From NCBI GenBank assembly GCA_937944245.1, contig CALDYY010000078.1:1-64000 (forward strand): a DNA stretch of 64,000 bases, read 5' to 3'. The DNA comes from an uncultured Saprospiraceae bacterium. Lineage in GTDB: Bacteria > Bacteroidota > Bacteroidia > Chitinophagales > Saprospiraceae. The position numbers and the translations under genes were made by a program. A model generated the notes under the pieces. The model had not been told where the DNA came from and ran no database searches. It saw only the letters and a program-made list of their open reading frames with translations. Positions 1-8,581 of this stretch are shown piece after piece (within the stretch, counting starts at the first letter, position 1; every line of letters starts with the position of its first letter).

Positions 1-416
1 CATTAGTCAATCAAATCTTCTTGTTCGATGCTTTATCTTTAAATGCAAGAAAATTACGCATAAATAAAAATTTGGATATAAAAATTGAACATTTGCCCAG
101 TATGCTTGATTATTGCGTTGTCACAAAGGAAATTACAACAGAAGAACTAAAACTTATGATAGCACGCCATGAAGATTTTCAACTCATTGATGTACGAGAA
201 ATAGCAGAATATGAAGCATTTAACTTGAATGGCACTCTAATTCCTTTGGGTAATTTGCGCAGTAAAGTACATCAAATTGAAAGAAATAAAAAAGTGATTG
301 TCTATTGCAAAAGTGGTGTGAGAAGCCAACAAGCTATTCAAATACTAGAAAATGAGTTTGGATTTAGTAATCTATACCAGCTAAAAGGTGGTATAATGGC
401 ATGGCAGGCAGAGTAA
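1..416 (+). CDS. ThiF/MoeB-type adenylyltransferase with C-terminal rhodanese domain (3' end only)
   Basis: Partial gene; the reading frame is open to the left edge, so the start lies outside the window. The first visible residues (LVNQIFLFDALSLNARKL) match the end of the E1-like adenylyltransferase domain of MoeB/ThiF/HesA proteins. A rhodanese domain follows, with the active-site loop VIVYCKSGVRSQQA supplying the persulfide-forming Cys. Such fusions activate the C-terminal glycine of a small sulfur carrier (ThiS or MoaD) and pass sulfur to it. Which carrier it serves cannot be told from this fragment. The thiamine operon in this window has a ThiS but no ThiF, so a ThiF role is plausible; a molybdopterin role is equally possible. 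A short hairpin follows the stop. Confidence 0.8.
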   Translation, partial: LVNQIFLFDALSLNARKLRINKNLDIKIEHLPSMLDYCVVTKEITTEELKLMIARHEDFQLIDVREIAEYEAFNLNGTLIPLGNLRSKVHQIERNKKVIVYCKSGVRSQQAIQILENEFGFSNLYQLKGGIMAWQAE

Positions 417-444
417 CGCATAAAAATCTGCCTTTATCATGGCT

Positions 445-478
445 AGCATTGCTTACTCCAAATTTAGCAAGCAATGCT
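445..478. terminator. Hairpin between convergent genes
   Basis: Perfect 10-bp inverted repeat (AGCATTGCTT / AAGCAATGCT, arms 445-454 and 469-478) with a 14-nt loop. It lies between the stop of the rhodanese-fused gene and the stop of the convergent TonB receptor gene. There is no strong T-tract, so termination function is inferred from position. Confidence 0.5.
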
Positions 479-484
479 TCATCC

Positions 485-2839
485 TTAGAAATTCATATCT
501 AACCTAAGCGCAACATTTCTTGGTGCATTCATCACGCCTACTCGAACAGCATATTCCGTGTTGGTCAAATTATTCCCTACCATAGATAATTTGATTTTAG
601 GCGTAAAATTATACCCTACCCTTGCACCCAACAAGAAAAACCCTTTGTTGTGTTTTTCTCTAAATTGCCTAGCTTGCGGTACAATTCTATCATCAAATTC
701 AATTAAAGCATCAATGGCATCCATGTTGCTACTATAATTAGCAGCTAAGCCAATGGATAAGTTTGTGATTTTGGATTCCATATCGAAAGTAGCAGAATGC
801 TGAAAACGATATTTCAAAATATTAAAGTCTGCAGAGGAACTCCAAGCATTAAGTTGAGCTAAAGTAGCGGTTTCTAATCGGTTTACCGTCAAATCTTTAC
901 CGCTAAGGTCAAATTCTTCAAATCGAGGGTCTATATAAACATAACCCGCTAATAGTGTTGTGGGCAGCCCAAATAAAGCGCCTCTGCCGGCAATAGTAAA
1001 ATCAATACCTTTAACGATTGTATTTCCTACGTTTCTCGACTGGAAGCCCAGTCGGAAGTTACGTGGGTTAAACGCCAAGTTAAATTCCATCATATCTTGA
1101 TATTCTGACCAAAAAGCAGAAACATCTATGAATCCCTCAAAGCCAGAAACACGAAATCCTTGTTTGATACCAATTTCAGAAGACCAACCTGTTTCAGAGC
1201 GCAAATCGGGATTAGGTACAGCTTGAATACCACCAGTGATGACCGTAGAGATAAATTTTTCGGCAATCGTTGGAAAGCGATAACCTTGTCCATAAGAGGC
1301 TCGTAGGTAGGTAAATGCTGCTGCCTGATAGTTTGCCCCTACCCTAAAAACTGGTTTAGCTTCTTTAACAGATTGTTCTGGCACTTCTTGAGCAGTAAAG
1401 GCATTAAGAAAAGCACTATTAAAGATAGTGTTGCGCTCCCATCGGAAGCCAGAAGAAATATTTAACCGCTCAAAAAATTTGCGCTCTAGCTGAAGGTAGG
1501 CGGCTGCATTACTAGAGCGATATTCATTGTTGCCGTATAATTCTGCGCTACTACTGGCGCTCATACCTACCAGACCAGCAGTAGTGACGAGCTTGATAGG
1601 TTCAAAATTACGTTGATACTGATACTCACCATAGTAAAGTCTTGAACCAGTAGATTTATTGTTATTAAACTGATTATCAATATTATATAATCTTCCTAAA
1701 AGTTTATGGCGATTCCCTGATTTATCAAAATAAGTTACGAATGGGTCGATATTGAACCTACTTTGCTTGCCCTCGGTGAGCGTTCCGATGCTGCCAACAA
1801 AAAGGTCATCAATACCTTTCCAAAAGAAGAAATCTTTGGAATTACCTTGATTAATAATTGTGTTAACGCCAAAACTTAGTCGGTCATTCAAGCGATAACG
1901 CAAATTGGCGTTGAAGCGACCAAAATCTCTATAATTTCCTTGTCGCTTCACCTCTGGTGTCTCATCCTGAATAAAACCAGAGTTGGAGGAAAGCAAACCA
2001 CCTACTACCAAATCCAACTTATCTATTTTTCTTCTATGGTTCACACTTGTTCCTATTTGATAAGGAGGCGTATCCCACCAAGCTAATTCACGGTTTTTAG
2101 GTTTAAAAAAAGCAGTGTAAAAAGTGGCTACTTTGGTTTCGGGCTCTGCTTTAGCGTAAGCAGTGCGCACGTTAATGACACCATTGAGTGCGGATGAGCC
2201 GTATAAGGCAGAAGCAGCTCCTTTAACTACTTCAATTTGTGAGATGTTTTCCACTGGAATATCTTGCCAATTCGGAAAACCTGCATCGGCAGTAAGAATA
2301 GGAATATCATCGAGCAGCAATAGCACACGACTGCCCGCACCATAGGAGTAGCCAGAACCTCCGCGAATATTGGCTTGACCATCAATAACACTAACCCCTG
2401 GTACTTTTTCAAGTATGGACGAGATGTTGACCGTATTGTTACTTTCTAGCAAGTTCGGTTTTAGAACTTCTAAAGAAACAGTAACTTCACCAAGTGGTTT
2501 CTCATAGCGTCCACTCGTTACAGTGGTCGTTTGTAGCAAGATTTCCTCTGCTTCTAGGGAAAAGTTTTTCGTCAGATTATCATTAGCTTTTACTTCAATC
2601 GTAGCTATCATTTTGGTATAGCTCACATAACTTACTTCTAGCTTATACTTTCCTGGACTTAAATAGAGGGCATAAGCTCCATTTTCATCAGTTACTGTTC
2701 CTGTTTCGCCTGCGAGGACGTTAGCACCGATTAGCGGTTCATTCGTATTAATGTCTTTTACTATCCCCTGAATAGTAGCATTTTGTGCAAAGAAAAAAGC
2801 GGGAGTGATGGATAGCAAAATAATAGTCAATAGTTTCAT
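485..2839 (-). CDS. TonB-dependent outer-membrane receptor
   Basis: 784 residues, the usual size for a TonB-dependent receptor. Signal peptide at 1-19 (MKLLTIILLSITPAFFFAQ), then a carboxypeptidase-regulatory-like (CarboxypepD_reg) beta-sandwich at about 20-105, typical of Bacteroidota. A plug domain follows at about 115-230 with the conserved run QIEVVKGAASALYGSSALNG, and then a long beta-barrel ending in an aromatic residue (LRLDMNF). It imports a substrate across the outer membrane using TonB energy. The substrate cannot be read from the sequence; no SusD partner or transport gene is adjacent, so a siderophore, cobalamin or metal is as likely as a glycan. The next receptor gene is 257 bases away in the same orientation, with a terminator-like hairpin between them. 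Confidence 0.9.
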   Translation of the reverse strand: MKLLTIILLSITPAFFFAQNATIQGIVKDINTNEPLIGANVLAGETGTVTDENGAYALYLSPGKYKLEVSYVSYTKMIATIEVKANDNLTKNFSLEAEEILLQTTTVTSGRYEKPLGEVTVSLEVLKPNLLESNNTVNISSILEKVPGVSVIDGQANIRGGSGYSYGAGSRVLLLLDDIPILTADAGFPNWQDIPVENISQIEVVKGAASALYGSSALNGVINVRTAYAKAEPETKVATFYTAFFKPKNRELAWWDTPPYQIGTSVNHRRKIDKLDLVVGGLLSSNSGFIQDETPEVKRQGNYRDFGRFNANLRYRLNDRLSFGVNTIINQGNSKDFFFWKGIDDLFVGSIGTLTEGKQSRFNIDPFVTYFDKSGNRHKLLGRLYNIDNQFNNNKSTGSRLYYGEYQYQRNFEPIKLVTTAGLVGMSASSSAELYGNNEYRSSNAAAYLQLERKFFERLNISSGFRWERNTIFNSAFLNAFTAQEVPEQSVKEAKPVFRVGANYQAAAFTYLRASYGQGYRFPTIAEKFISTVITGGIQAVPNPDLRSETGWSSEIGIKQGFRVSGFEGFIDVSAFWSEYQDMMEFNLAFNPRNFRLGFQSRNVGNTIVKGIDFTIAGRGALFGLPTTLLAGYVYIDPRFEEFDLSGKDLTVNRLETATLAQLNAWSSSADFNILKYRFQHSATFDMESKITNLSIGLAANYSSNMDAIDALIEFDDRIVPQARQFREKHNKGFFLLGARVGYNFTPKIKLSMVGNNLTNTEYAVRVGVMNAPRNVALRLDMNF

Positions 2840-2978
2840 AAAGACATTTTAGTGAATAATTGTTGGAAATTAATTTAAAAATACGACAATTCTACTCTGG
2901 GAAACTAATTGAGTAAAATAAAGTACAAGGAAATGGCTAGTCAAATATTTTAATATTCAAAGGTAAATCAATCTAAAC

Positions 2979-3015
2979 AAAATAGCTCAACTTGAGCGAC
3001 AAATTGAGCTATTTT
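2979..3015 (-). terminator. Probable intrinsic terminator
   Basis: Perfect 12-bp stem (arms 2979-2990 and 3004-3015, AAAATAGCTCAA and its complement) with a 13-nt loop. Read on the minus strand it follows the beta-barrel gene that ends at 3097, and the stem runs into a T-rich stretch. It separates that gene from the TonB receptor downstream. Confidence 0.65.
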
Positions 3016-3096
3016 ATTTTGTGAATGACGATGTAAATTTTGTGATGGCAAAAAATTACATCAACAAATTAATGTACAACAAAGGAATTGCTTCCA

Positions 3097-5601
3097 TTAA
3101 ATTCCACCACCACCTTGCTGTTGTGGATTTTCTCCAGCTTTCTGGTCATTATTTTTAATCGTGCTTTTGCGCTCTCTAGCTTGGAAATTCATTGAACCAA
3201 ATTGATATTGGAAGGAAACCCCAACCGAACGGAACAATACACTAAAATCTGACTTTAGGTAAAAATTCCTACCTTCAAGTTCCGTTCCAAAGTTCTTGAA
3301 CTTCGCAAATGGTTCAATCAAACGGATACCAACACTACCTTTTTTCTTCAAAACATCTTGTCGAATACCCATACCGAAGATAGAGAAAGCAGGCACTACA
3401 CCTTGAATGGTTTGTCTTGGCGATTGTGCAAAACCAAACGCTTCAATTTTTAAACCAATTTTTTTCACATCATAACTGGCACTACCAAAACCATTCCAAA
3501 GAATAGCATTGGCAGAAAGTTCTTCACCGCCAATATTTGCTGTGGCGTTGTAAGTATATACATTAAAGCTGCCTCGCAGCGTGAATACGCGTTTGATGGT
3601 CAAAGAAGTAAATACATTCGTTCCAAAGGAATTGTTCTCACCAATATTCCTAAAACTGGTTTGAGATATGCCTTCAGGCGTTACTGTTTGCAAGAAAGAT
3701 TCAATAATATCTGTCGTTCTGCGATAATAAAAAGCACCATTTACCCCAACGCCTTTAATGAAAGTGTTGTAGCCTAGCTCAATCTGATCTGTTACTTCGG
3801 GTGCTAATAAGGGATTCCCAAAAGTTTGATTCCTGTTATCTGTTTGGTCAGAATATGGATTAACATAAAACAAACTTGGACGCTGTATTCTTCTGGAATA
3901 ACTCAATTTTACAGACTGAAAATTTTTAAAGTTGCGCGAAAAAATAACACTTGGTAGTAAATTAGCATAATCCTGAGCAAAAGGTGGATTTTCTCTATCA
4001 AATGAACCTGAAATATCGGTGTATTCATATCTTGCACCTGCTACCAAACCATAGTTTTTACCCAACTTCAGATTGAAAGAAGTATAAGCTGCATAAACAT
4101 CTTGGTTATAATTGAAAATATTGGATTGAAATGGATCGTTGATGAAGGTATTGTTTTTTCTATCAAATACATTGTAATCTGTAACAATCCTTCTGATTAC
4201 GCCTTTTACACCTGTTTCTAATTTAATTTTATCGTTAAAAGGTTGCACATAATCCACTTGAATAATGGATTCTAAATTTGTCCCATCATTGTTGCGCAGT
4301 TCACTGGTATTGAGAAAAGGATCATCACCTATCAAATCTCGTTGAAAAATATCGTTTTTACGGTCATCCAAATTTTGGGTAAGTTGATAAGCAAAGGTTA
4401 AATCGTGTCCTTTTTCATCAAATTTGATTTTGTAATCCGTTACCCAGTCAAAACCAGAATTTAGATTTTTTGTATCGTAAAGCGATTCGTATTGCTGTTG
4501 TAAATTTGCTATAGGATTACTAAAACCAATGCTGTTTGTACCATCTCTATTGAATTGTCTTCCATTTATTCTGAAAGTAGAAGTAATACTATGAAAGGCA
4601 TTAATATCATAGAACGCATTGATGGAGCTATTGAAACCAATAAACTGACTTCTCCCATCTCCGCTTTGCTCTTGTATTTGTTTGGTATTATTGAAAGTAC
4701 TTTCTCTGTAAAAGGAGAAAAAACTAGGGCGATACCAAGAAAAGAAAGTGCTACCACTACCACTCACGCCAAATCTGCCTTTGGAGGCACTTAGATTGAG
4801 CACAGCATTGTTTTGATTATTTCCCACAGAGGTATTTATTGAGCCCGTAAATCCTTCTGCGGTTTTCTTTTTCGTAATAATGTTGATAATACCTGCTGAA
4901 CCTTCACCATCATATTTTGCAGTAGGCGTAGTTACGACCTCCACACTTTTTATTTGATCGGCAGGTATAGATTTCAAGGCATCGCGCACACTACTGGCAA
5001 ACATACCTGAAGGTCGCCCATTGATGAGTATGGTAATGTTTTGAGAACCTCTCAAAGAAACATTTCCCTCTAAATCCACAGAAACTAAAGGCGCATTTCG
5101 CAATACATCCGAAGCATCGCCACCCGTTACTGTGGCATCTTTTTCTACGTTATAAACAATTTTATCAATTTTATTCTCGAAAACAGATGCTTGCTCCACC
5201 ACTTCTACTGCTTGAAGCAGCACGTTATCCGCTTGCAAAAGTAATTTACCCAAATCAATATCGGGCTTACGCTTGCTAAGTTCTACTTCTTCTAATGTTT
5301 TAGTGGCATAACCAATAAAAGAAATAGATAATTTATATTTACCTAATTTAACGTCATTTAACTTAAAGATACCAGAGCCATCTGTAATGATTCCACTTAC
5401 TTCTTTTCCTGTTTGGGTATCTAATAATACAATAGTCGCAAATTCTACTGGAGTTTTACTAATCGAATCTATGACTTGACCTGTAATCTTTCCTGTAATG
5501 CTTGAAACTCCACCACCAAACCCACCAAAGGATTGAGCTTGAAGAAAAGAAACACTGAATAAAATAAGCAATAAAGTGAGTAATCGTAATAACTGTTTCA
5601 T
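3097..5601 (-). CDS. Outer-membrane beta-barrel family protein (TonB-receptor-like)
   Basis: 834 residues. Signal peptide at about 1-22 (ending SFLQAQ), then a short Gly-rich stretch and a CarboxypepD_reg-like domain at about 38-125. A plug-like domain follows at about 140-250 (VSLRGSQNITILINGRPSG; VEVVTTPTAKYDGEGSAGIINI), and then an outer-membrane beta-barrel of the OMP_b-brl_3 type common in Bacteroidota. The C-terminal 30 residues are charged and Gln/Gly-rich (ending QQQGGGGI), so the barrel does not end in the usual aromatic residue; a short tail seems to follow it. The substrate is unknown. A TATTTTTG box about 116 bases upstream on this strand (5717-5724) could be part of its promoter. 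Confidence 0.85.
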   Translation of the reverse strand: MKQLLRLLTLLLILFSVSFLQAQSFGGFGGGVSSITGKITGQVIDSISKTPVEFATIVLLDTQTGKEVSGIITDGSGIFKLNDVKLGKYKLSISFIGYATKTLEEVELSKRKPDIDLGKLLLQADNVLLQAVEVVEQASVFENKIDKIVYNVEKDATVTGGDASDVLRNAPLVSVDLEGNVSLRGSQNITILINGRPSGMFASSVRDALKSIPADQIKSVEVVTTPTAKYDGEGSAGIINIITKKKTAEGFTGSINTSVGNNQNNAVLNLSASKGRFGVSGSGSTFFSWYRPSFFSFYRESTFNNTKQIQEQSGDGRSQFIGFNSSINAFYDINAFHSITSTFRINGRQFNRDGTNSIGFSNPIANLQQQYESLYDTKNLNSGFDWVTDYKIKFDEKGHDLTFAYQLTQNLDDRKNDIFQRDLIGDDPFLNTSELRNNDGTNLESIIQVDYVQPFNDKIKLETGVKGVIRRIVTDYNVFDRKNNTFINDPFQSNIFNYNQDVYAAYTSFNLKLGKNYGLVAGARYEYTDISGSFDRENPPFAQDYANLLPSVIFSRNFKNFQSVKLSYSRRIQRPSLFYVNPYSDQTDNRNQTFGNPLLAPEVTDQIELGYNTFIKGVGVNGAFYYRRTTDIIESFLQTVTPEGISQTSFRNIGENNSFGTNVFTSLTIKRVFTLRGSFNVYTYNATANIGGEELSANAILWNGFGSASYDVKKIGLKIEAFGFAQSPRQTIQGVVPAFSIFGMGIRQDVLKKKGSVGIRLIEPFAKFKNFGTELEGRNFYLKSDFSVLFRSVGVSFQYQFGSMNFQARERKSTIKNNDQKAGENPQQQGGGGI

Positions 5602-5801
5602 AATTGGATGTTTTGCAATTTAAAAACGCTGATGTTAAATATGTTTAAGTTAATCAAATCAAAAACAATATTGCCCAACAACACCTATTTAGTGATTAGG
5701 TTCTACTTTTCTTCCTCAAAAATAGAATGCACTTACTTAGTTCGTTGCTTTATTAGACGAAACCTTATTTTGGGTAGATGAATGATGCCAACTTTAGTGC
5801 C

Positions 5802-6857
5802 TCAATTTAATGACATAGCGGACAATACAGGGAAGTGGTCGGAGTAATTATCTCGTATTATTTTAGTGGATTGAGGAGAAAAATGATTGGAACTCAAGAT
5901 ATAGTCAATTCTAAGAAAAGGAATGCTACCGCCAAAAGTAGTGCCTATACCTCGACCTTTTTGCTGAAAATGGTCTAGTAAATTGTGAGCGATTGTGTAG
6001 TAAACATAAGATTGTGGCACATCATTAAAATCTCCACACACAATAATAGGGTAAGGCGATTGTGCCATATGTGTTTTAATCTCTTTAACTTGATTTGCTC
6101 TTATCTTAGTATTGGTTTTATATCCCGCTAACATATATCGAATTTTACGCCAAGTTTCTTTTTCCCTTAAATCACCCTCTTCACGCACTTCATCCGCTAC
6201 CCTTGTGATAGTGTTTGATTTTAAGTGGACATTATATACTCTAACTACTGTGCTGTCTATATTGATATCGACGTAAATACAGCCATTAGTGCTGTTCTCA
6301 AATGCTAGTGCACCTTTATTCAAAATTGGATACTTCGAGATAATAAGCGGTGAAGCATTTTTAGCCCCATAGAATGAAGGAGCATCTTTTCCAAATGCTT
6401 CTTGCAAATAAGTTTTAATGTGTTGTTCTTGATGGGCAAATTCTTGCAAACATATAATGTCAGCCTTCAATGAAGCAAGGTACTCGAAAAAAGGCAACAA
6501 GCGTTCTTTAGGTTTCATACCTTTTTGGTGGAATCCATTAGCATTTGTAGCGTTGTAGGTCATTACAAGTAATGTAGCTTCTGAACTTAGCAAAGGAGTA
6601 TTAAAAGCAATATTCTTAGTTAAAAACTGCCAACCCAATAGCAAACAAGCAGTAGAGTAAAGAAAATACCACTTCTTCTTAAATACCCAATAAATAATGA
6701 AAGAAATATTTAGTAATAGGATTATCGGATAGAATAAGGCAAGTAAAGCTATGTAAGGGAAAGATATTGGATTGATGTAGGGCGATAAATAGGAAACAAG
6801 CGTGAGAATAATCAGCATAATATTTGCCCAACGTACTATTTTTTGTAATCCTAGCAC
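5802..6857 (-). CDS. Membrane-anchored endonuclease/exonuclease/phosphatase family protein
   Basis: 351 residues. The first about 85 residues hold three hydrophobic segments that anchor the protein. The rest is an endonuclease/exonuclease/phosphatase (EEP, DNase I-like) domain with the recognisable metal and catalytic motifs CLQEF (Glu), CGDFNDVP (Asp-Asn) and SDHFPV (Asp-His) near the C-terminus. Family members cut phosphodiester or phosphomonoester bonds; the substrate here is unknown. The start lies 6 bases from the stop of the upstream rhomboid gene, so the two are almost certainly co-transcribed as the tail of the mutL-rhomboid-rhomboid cluster. Confidence 0.85.
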   Translation of the reverse strand: MLGLQKIVRWANIMLIILTLVSYLSPYINPISFPYIALLALFYPIILLLNISFIIYWVFKKKWYFLYSTACLLLGWQFLTKNIAFNTPLLSSEATLLVMTYNATNANGFHQKGMKPKERLLPFFEYLASLKADIICLQEFAHQEQHIKTYLQEAFGKDAPSFYGAKNASPLIISKYPILNKGALAFENSTNGCIYVDINIDSTVVRVYNVHLKSNTITRVADEVREEGDLREKETWRKIRYMLAGYKTNTKIRANQVKEIKTHMAQSPYPIIVCGDFNDVPQSYVYYTIAHNLLDHFQQKGRGIGTTFGGSIPFLRIDYILSSNHFSPQSTKIIRDNYSDHFPVLSAMSLN

Positions 6858-6863
6858 AGTTAT

Positions 6864-7829
6864 TTATTCTTTACTAGCTTTGAACAAAATTTCTTTCTCT
6901 TCCTGAGAAAGGCTATCATAACCTGACACTTTTATCTTGTCAAGTATAGCATCCACACGCTCTTGCTGTGAAAGCCCACTATTGTCAGAATTAGCATTAC
7001 CTCTTCTTGTAGCAGTTGTCTTTTTAGTAGCTTTTTTAACTTCACCAGCATTTGTATTTTTGTAAGCTACATGAGGTTTTTTCCTTCTTGGTGGCGATTT
7101 TGGAGCACCATTAAATAGTTGACTGAAAAAATTAGAGATGCTGTTAATAATCCTATTAATTGGAATGGAAATATCATTACCTTCACGAAGCATAAGCACA
7201 AATATCCAGCCGAGAGCAGCACCGCCTAAATGGGCAATGTTCCCTCCAGTGTTAGGAGCAATGCGAGCGATGGAAAAAACATTTAGCAATACCAATACTG
7301 CAACGATATATTTTAATTTTACTGGACCTATAAGTAGCAAATTCATGGTATAATTCGGAGCAATTACACCTGCTGCGACCACGATAGCCATTACTGCGGC
7401 AGATGCACCTAATGCCATTTCTCCAATTACAATAGGCATGTTAATTTGAGCAGACACAAAGTAGGCAATACCACCTGCTAACCCTCCCAGTAAATACAAA
7501 GGCAGTATTCTTTGATTGCCTAAGAAATCACCAACAATTCTACCAAACCAATAGAGCATGAGCATATTCCAGAGAATGTGCCAAAAGCCATCATGAAGAA
7601 ACATGTGAGTAAAAATAACCCAAGGATGTGTTAAGTTGAATTGCCAACCTGAAGAAAGGCTAAGCCATTTTACAACAACAGGAAACTTGTCTATTTGACC
7701 AGCGAGAAAAAAAAAGACAGCTACAATATTAATGATTAAGAACACTGCCACATTCAAAATTATAATTCTTGTGACCATGTTGCCATAATTAAACTCCCGC
7801 TTGGCATCTTCCCATATGGACTGGAACAT
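6864..7829 (-). CDS. Rhomboid family intramembrane serine protease (with C-terminal extension)
   Basis: 321 residues. About six transmembrane segments cover residues 20-215. Rhomboid signatures are HMFLHDGFWHILWNM (conserved His/Asn region), MALGASAAVMAI with the nucleophile Ser in a GxSx loop, and NIAHLGGAALGW with the catalytic His. The loop reads GASA instead of the usual GASG. A cytosolic tail of about 100 residues is rich in Lys, Pro and Ser and ends with a charged helix containing SLSQEEKEILFKASKE. The protein cleaves membrane protein segments; substrates are unknown. It sits 74 bases downstream of a second, shorter rhomboid gene and is probably a paralogue of it. Confidence 0.9.
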   Translation of the reverse strand: MFQSIWEDAKREFNYGNMVTRIIILNVAVFLIINIVAVFFFLAGQIDKFPVVVKWLSLSSGWQFNLTHPWVIFTHMFLHDGFWHILWNMLMLYWFGRIVGDFLGNQRILPLYLLGGLAGGIAYFVSAQINMPIVIGEMALGASAAVMAIVVAAGVIAPNYTMNLLLIGPVKLKYIVAVLVLLNVFSIARIAPNTGGNIAHLGGAALGWIFVLMLREGNDISIPINRIINSISNFFSQLFNGAPKSPPRRKKPHVAYKNTNAGEVKKATKKTTATRRGNANSDNSGLSQQERVDAILDKIKVSGYDSLSQEEKEILFKASKE

Positions 7830-7903
7830 TTGTAATATTTTTTTATCTTGAGCTTTACTCGTTTTTAATCATCAATCAAATGTAAAATCATTATTTATGC
7901 AAT

Positions 7904-8509
7904 TTAGTTCACACGATAATTAGAATCGTTGTTCTGCCAAAGTAAAATTAACAGAAATCCGAAAAATGCACCCCCCAAATGAGCAAAATGTGCTACGGGA
8001 TCACCAGAAAATTTACTGATACCTAAGAACAAATCTAACGCTATCAATCCTGGTATAAAATACTTAGCTTTTATAGGAATAGGTAAAAAAATGAGCATTA
8101 GCTCCGCATTTGGAAATTTTGTACCAAACGCTACTAGCAAACCATAAATAGCTCCAGATGCACCTACCATTAGCCCATTAGTGCTTTCTATTTGGAAATA
8201 CATCATCAATAATTGTGTAATGGCAGCTCCTAAAGCGCAAACAATATAAAAAAGCAAAAAACGACGAGGTCCCCAAAGCGATTCTACTGGGCTTCCAAAC
8301 ATTACTAAGCCAAACATATTGAAAAAAATGTGTCCTAAATTAGCGTGTGTAAAAAAGTGGGTTACTAACTGAAAAGGTTGGAAATAGGGCGACGTAGGAT
8401 AATACAGTGCCAGCACACGAATCAAATTAGGAAAAATCAACTCCGTAAATGCAAAAACAATCAAGTTAATAATCAATAAATGTTTGACAACATCAGTCAT
8501 TCTGAGCAT
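7904..8509 (-). CDS. Rhomboid family intramembrane serine protease (compact form)
   Basis: 201 residues, almost entirely the six-helix rhomboid core. Motifs: THFFTHANLGHIFFNMFG, GASGAIYGLLVAFG (nucleophile Ser in canonical GASG) and HFAHLGGAFFGF (catalytic His). It lies between mutL, which ends 72 bases upstream, and the longer rhomboid, all on the same strand. The shared architecture and adjacency suggest an old tandem duplication with the downstream copy later gaining a tail. Function: intramembrane proteolysis of unknown substrates. Confidence 0.9.
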   Translation of the reverse strand: MLRMTDVVKHLLIINLIVFAFTELIFPNLIRVLALYYPTSPYFQPFQLVTHFFTHANLGHIFFNMFGLVMFGSPVESLWGPRRFLLFYIVCALGAAITQLLMMYFQIESTNGLMVGASGAIYGLLVAFGTKFPNAELMLIFLPIPIKAKYFIPGLIALDLFLGISKFSGDPVAHFAHLGGAFFGFLLILLWQNNDSNYRVN

Positions 8510-8581
8510 AAAAAATCTTAATTAAACTAGCTACAAAGCTGTCAAAGCAGGAGTAACTAGGGGATAAAAAATTTCGATGAA

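Noticed and set aside
485-5601. SusC/SusD glycan-uptake locus
   Set aside because: There is no SusD-like lipoprotein or glycoside hydrolase next to the two receptors.
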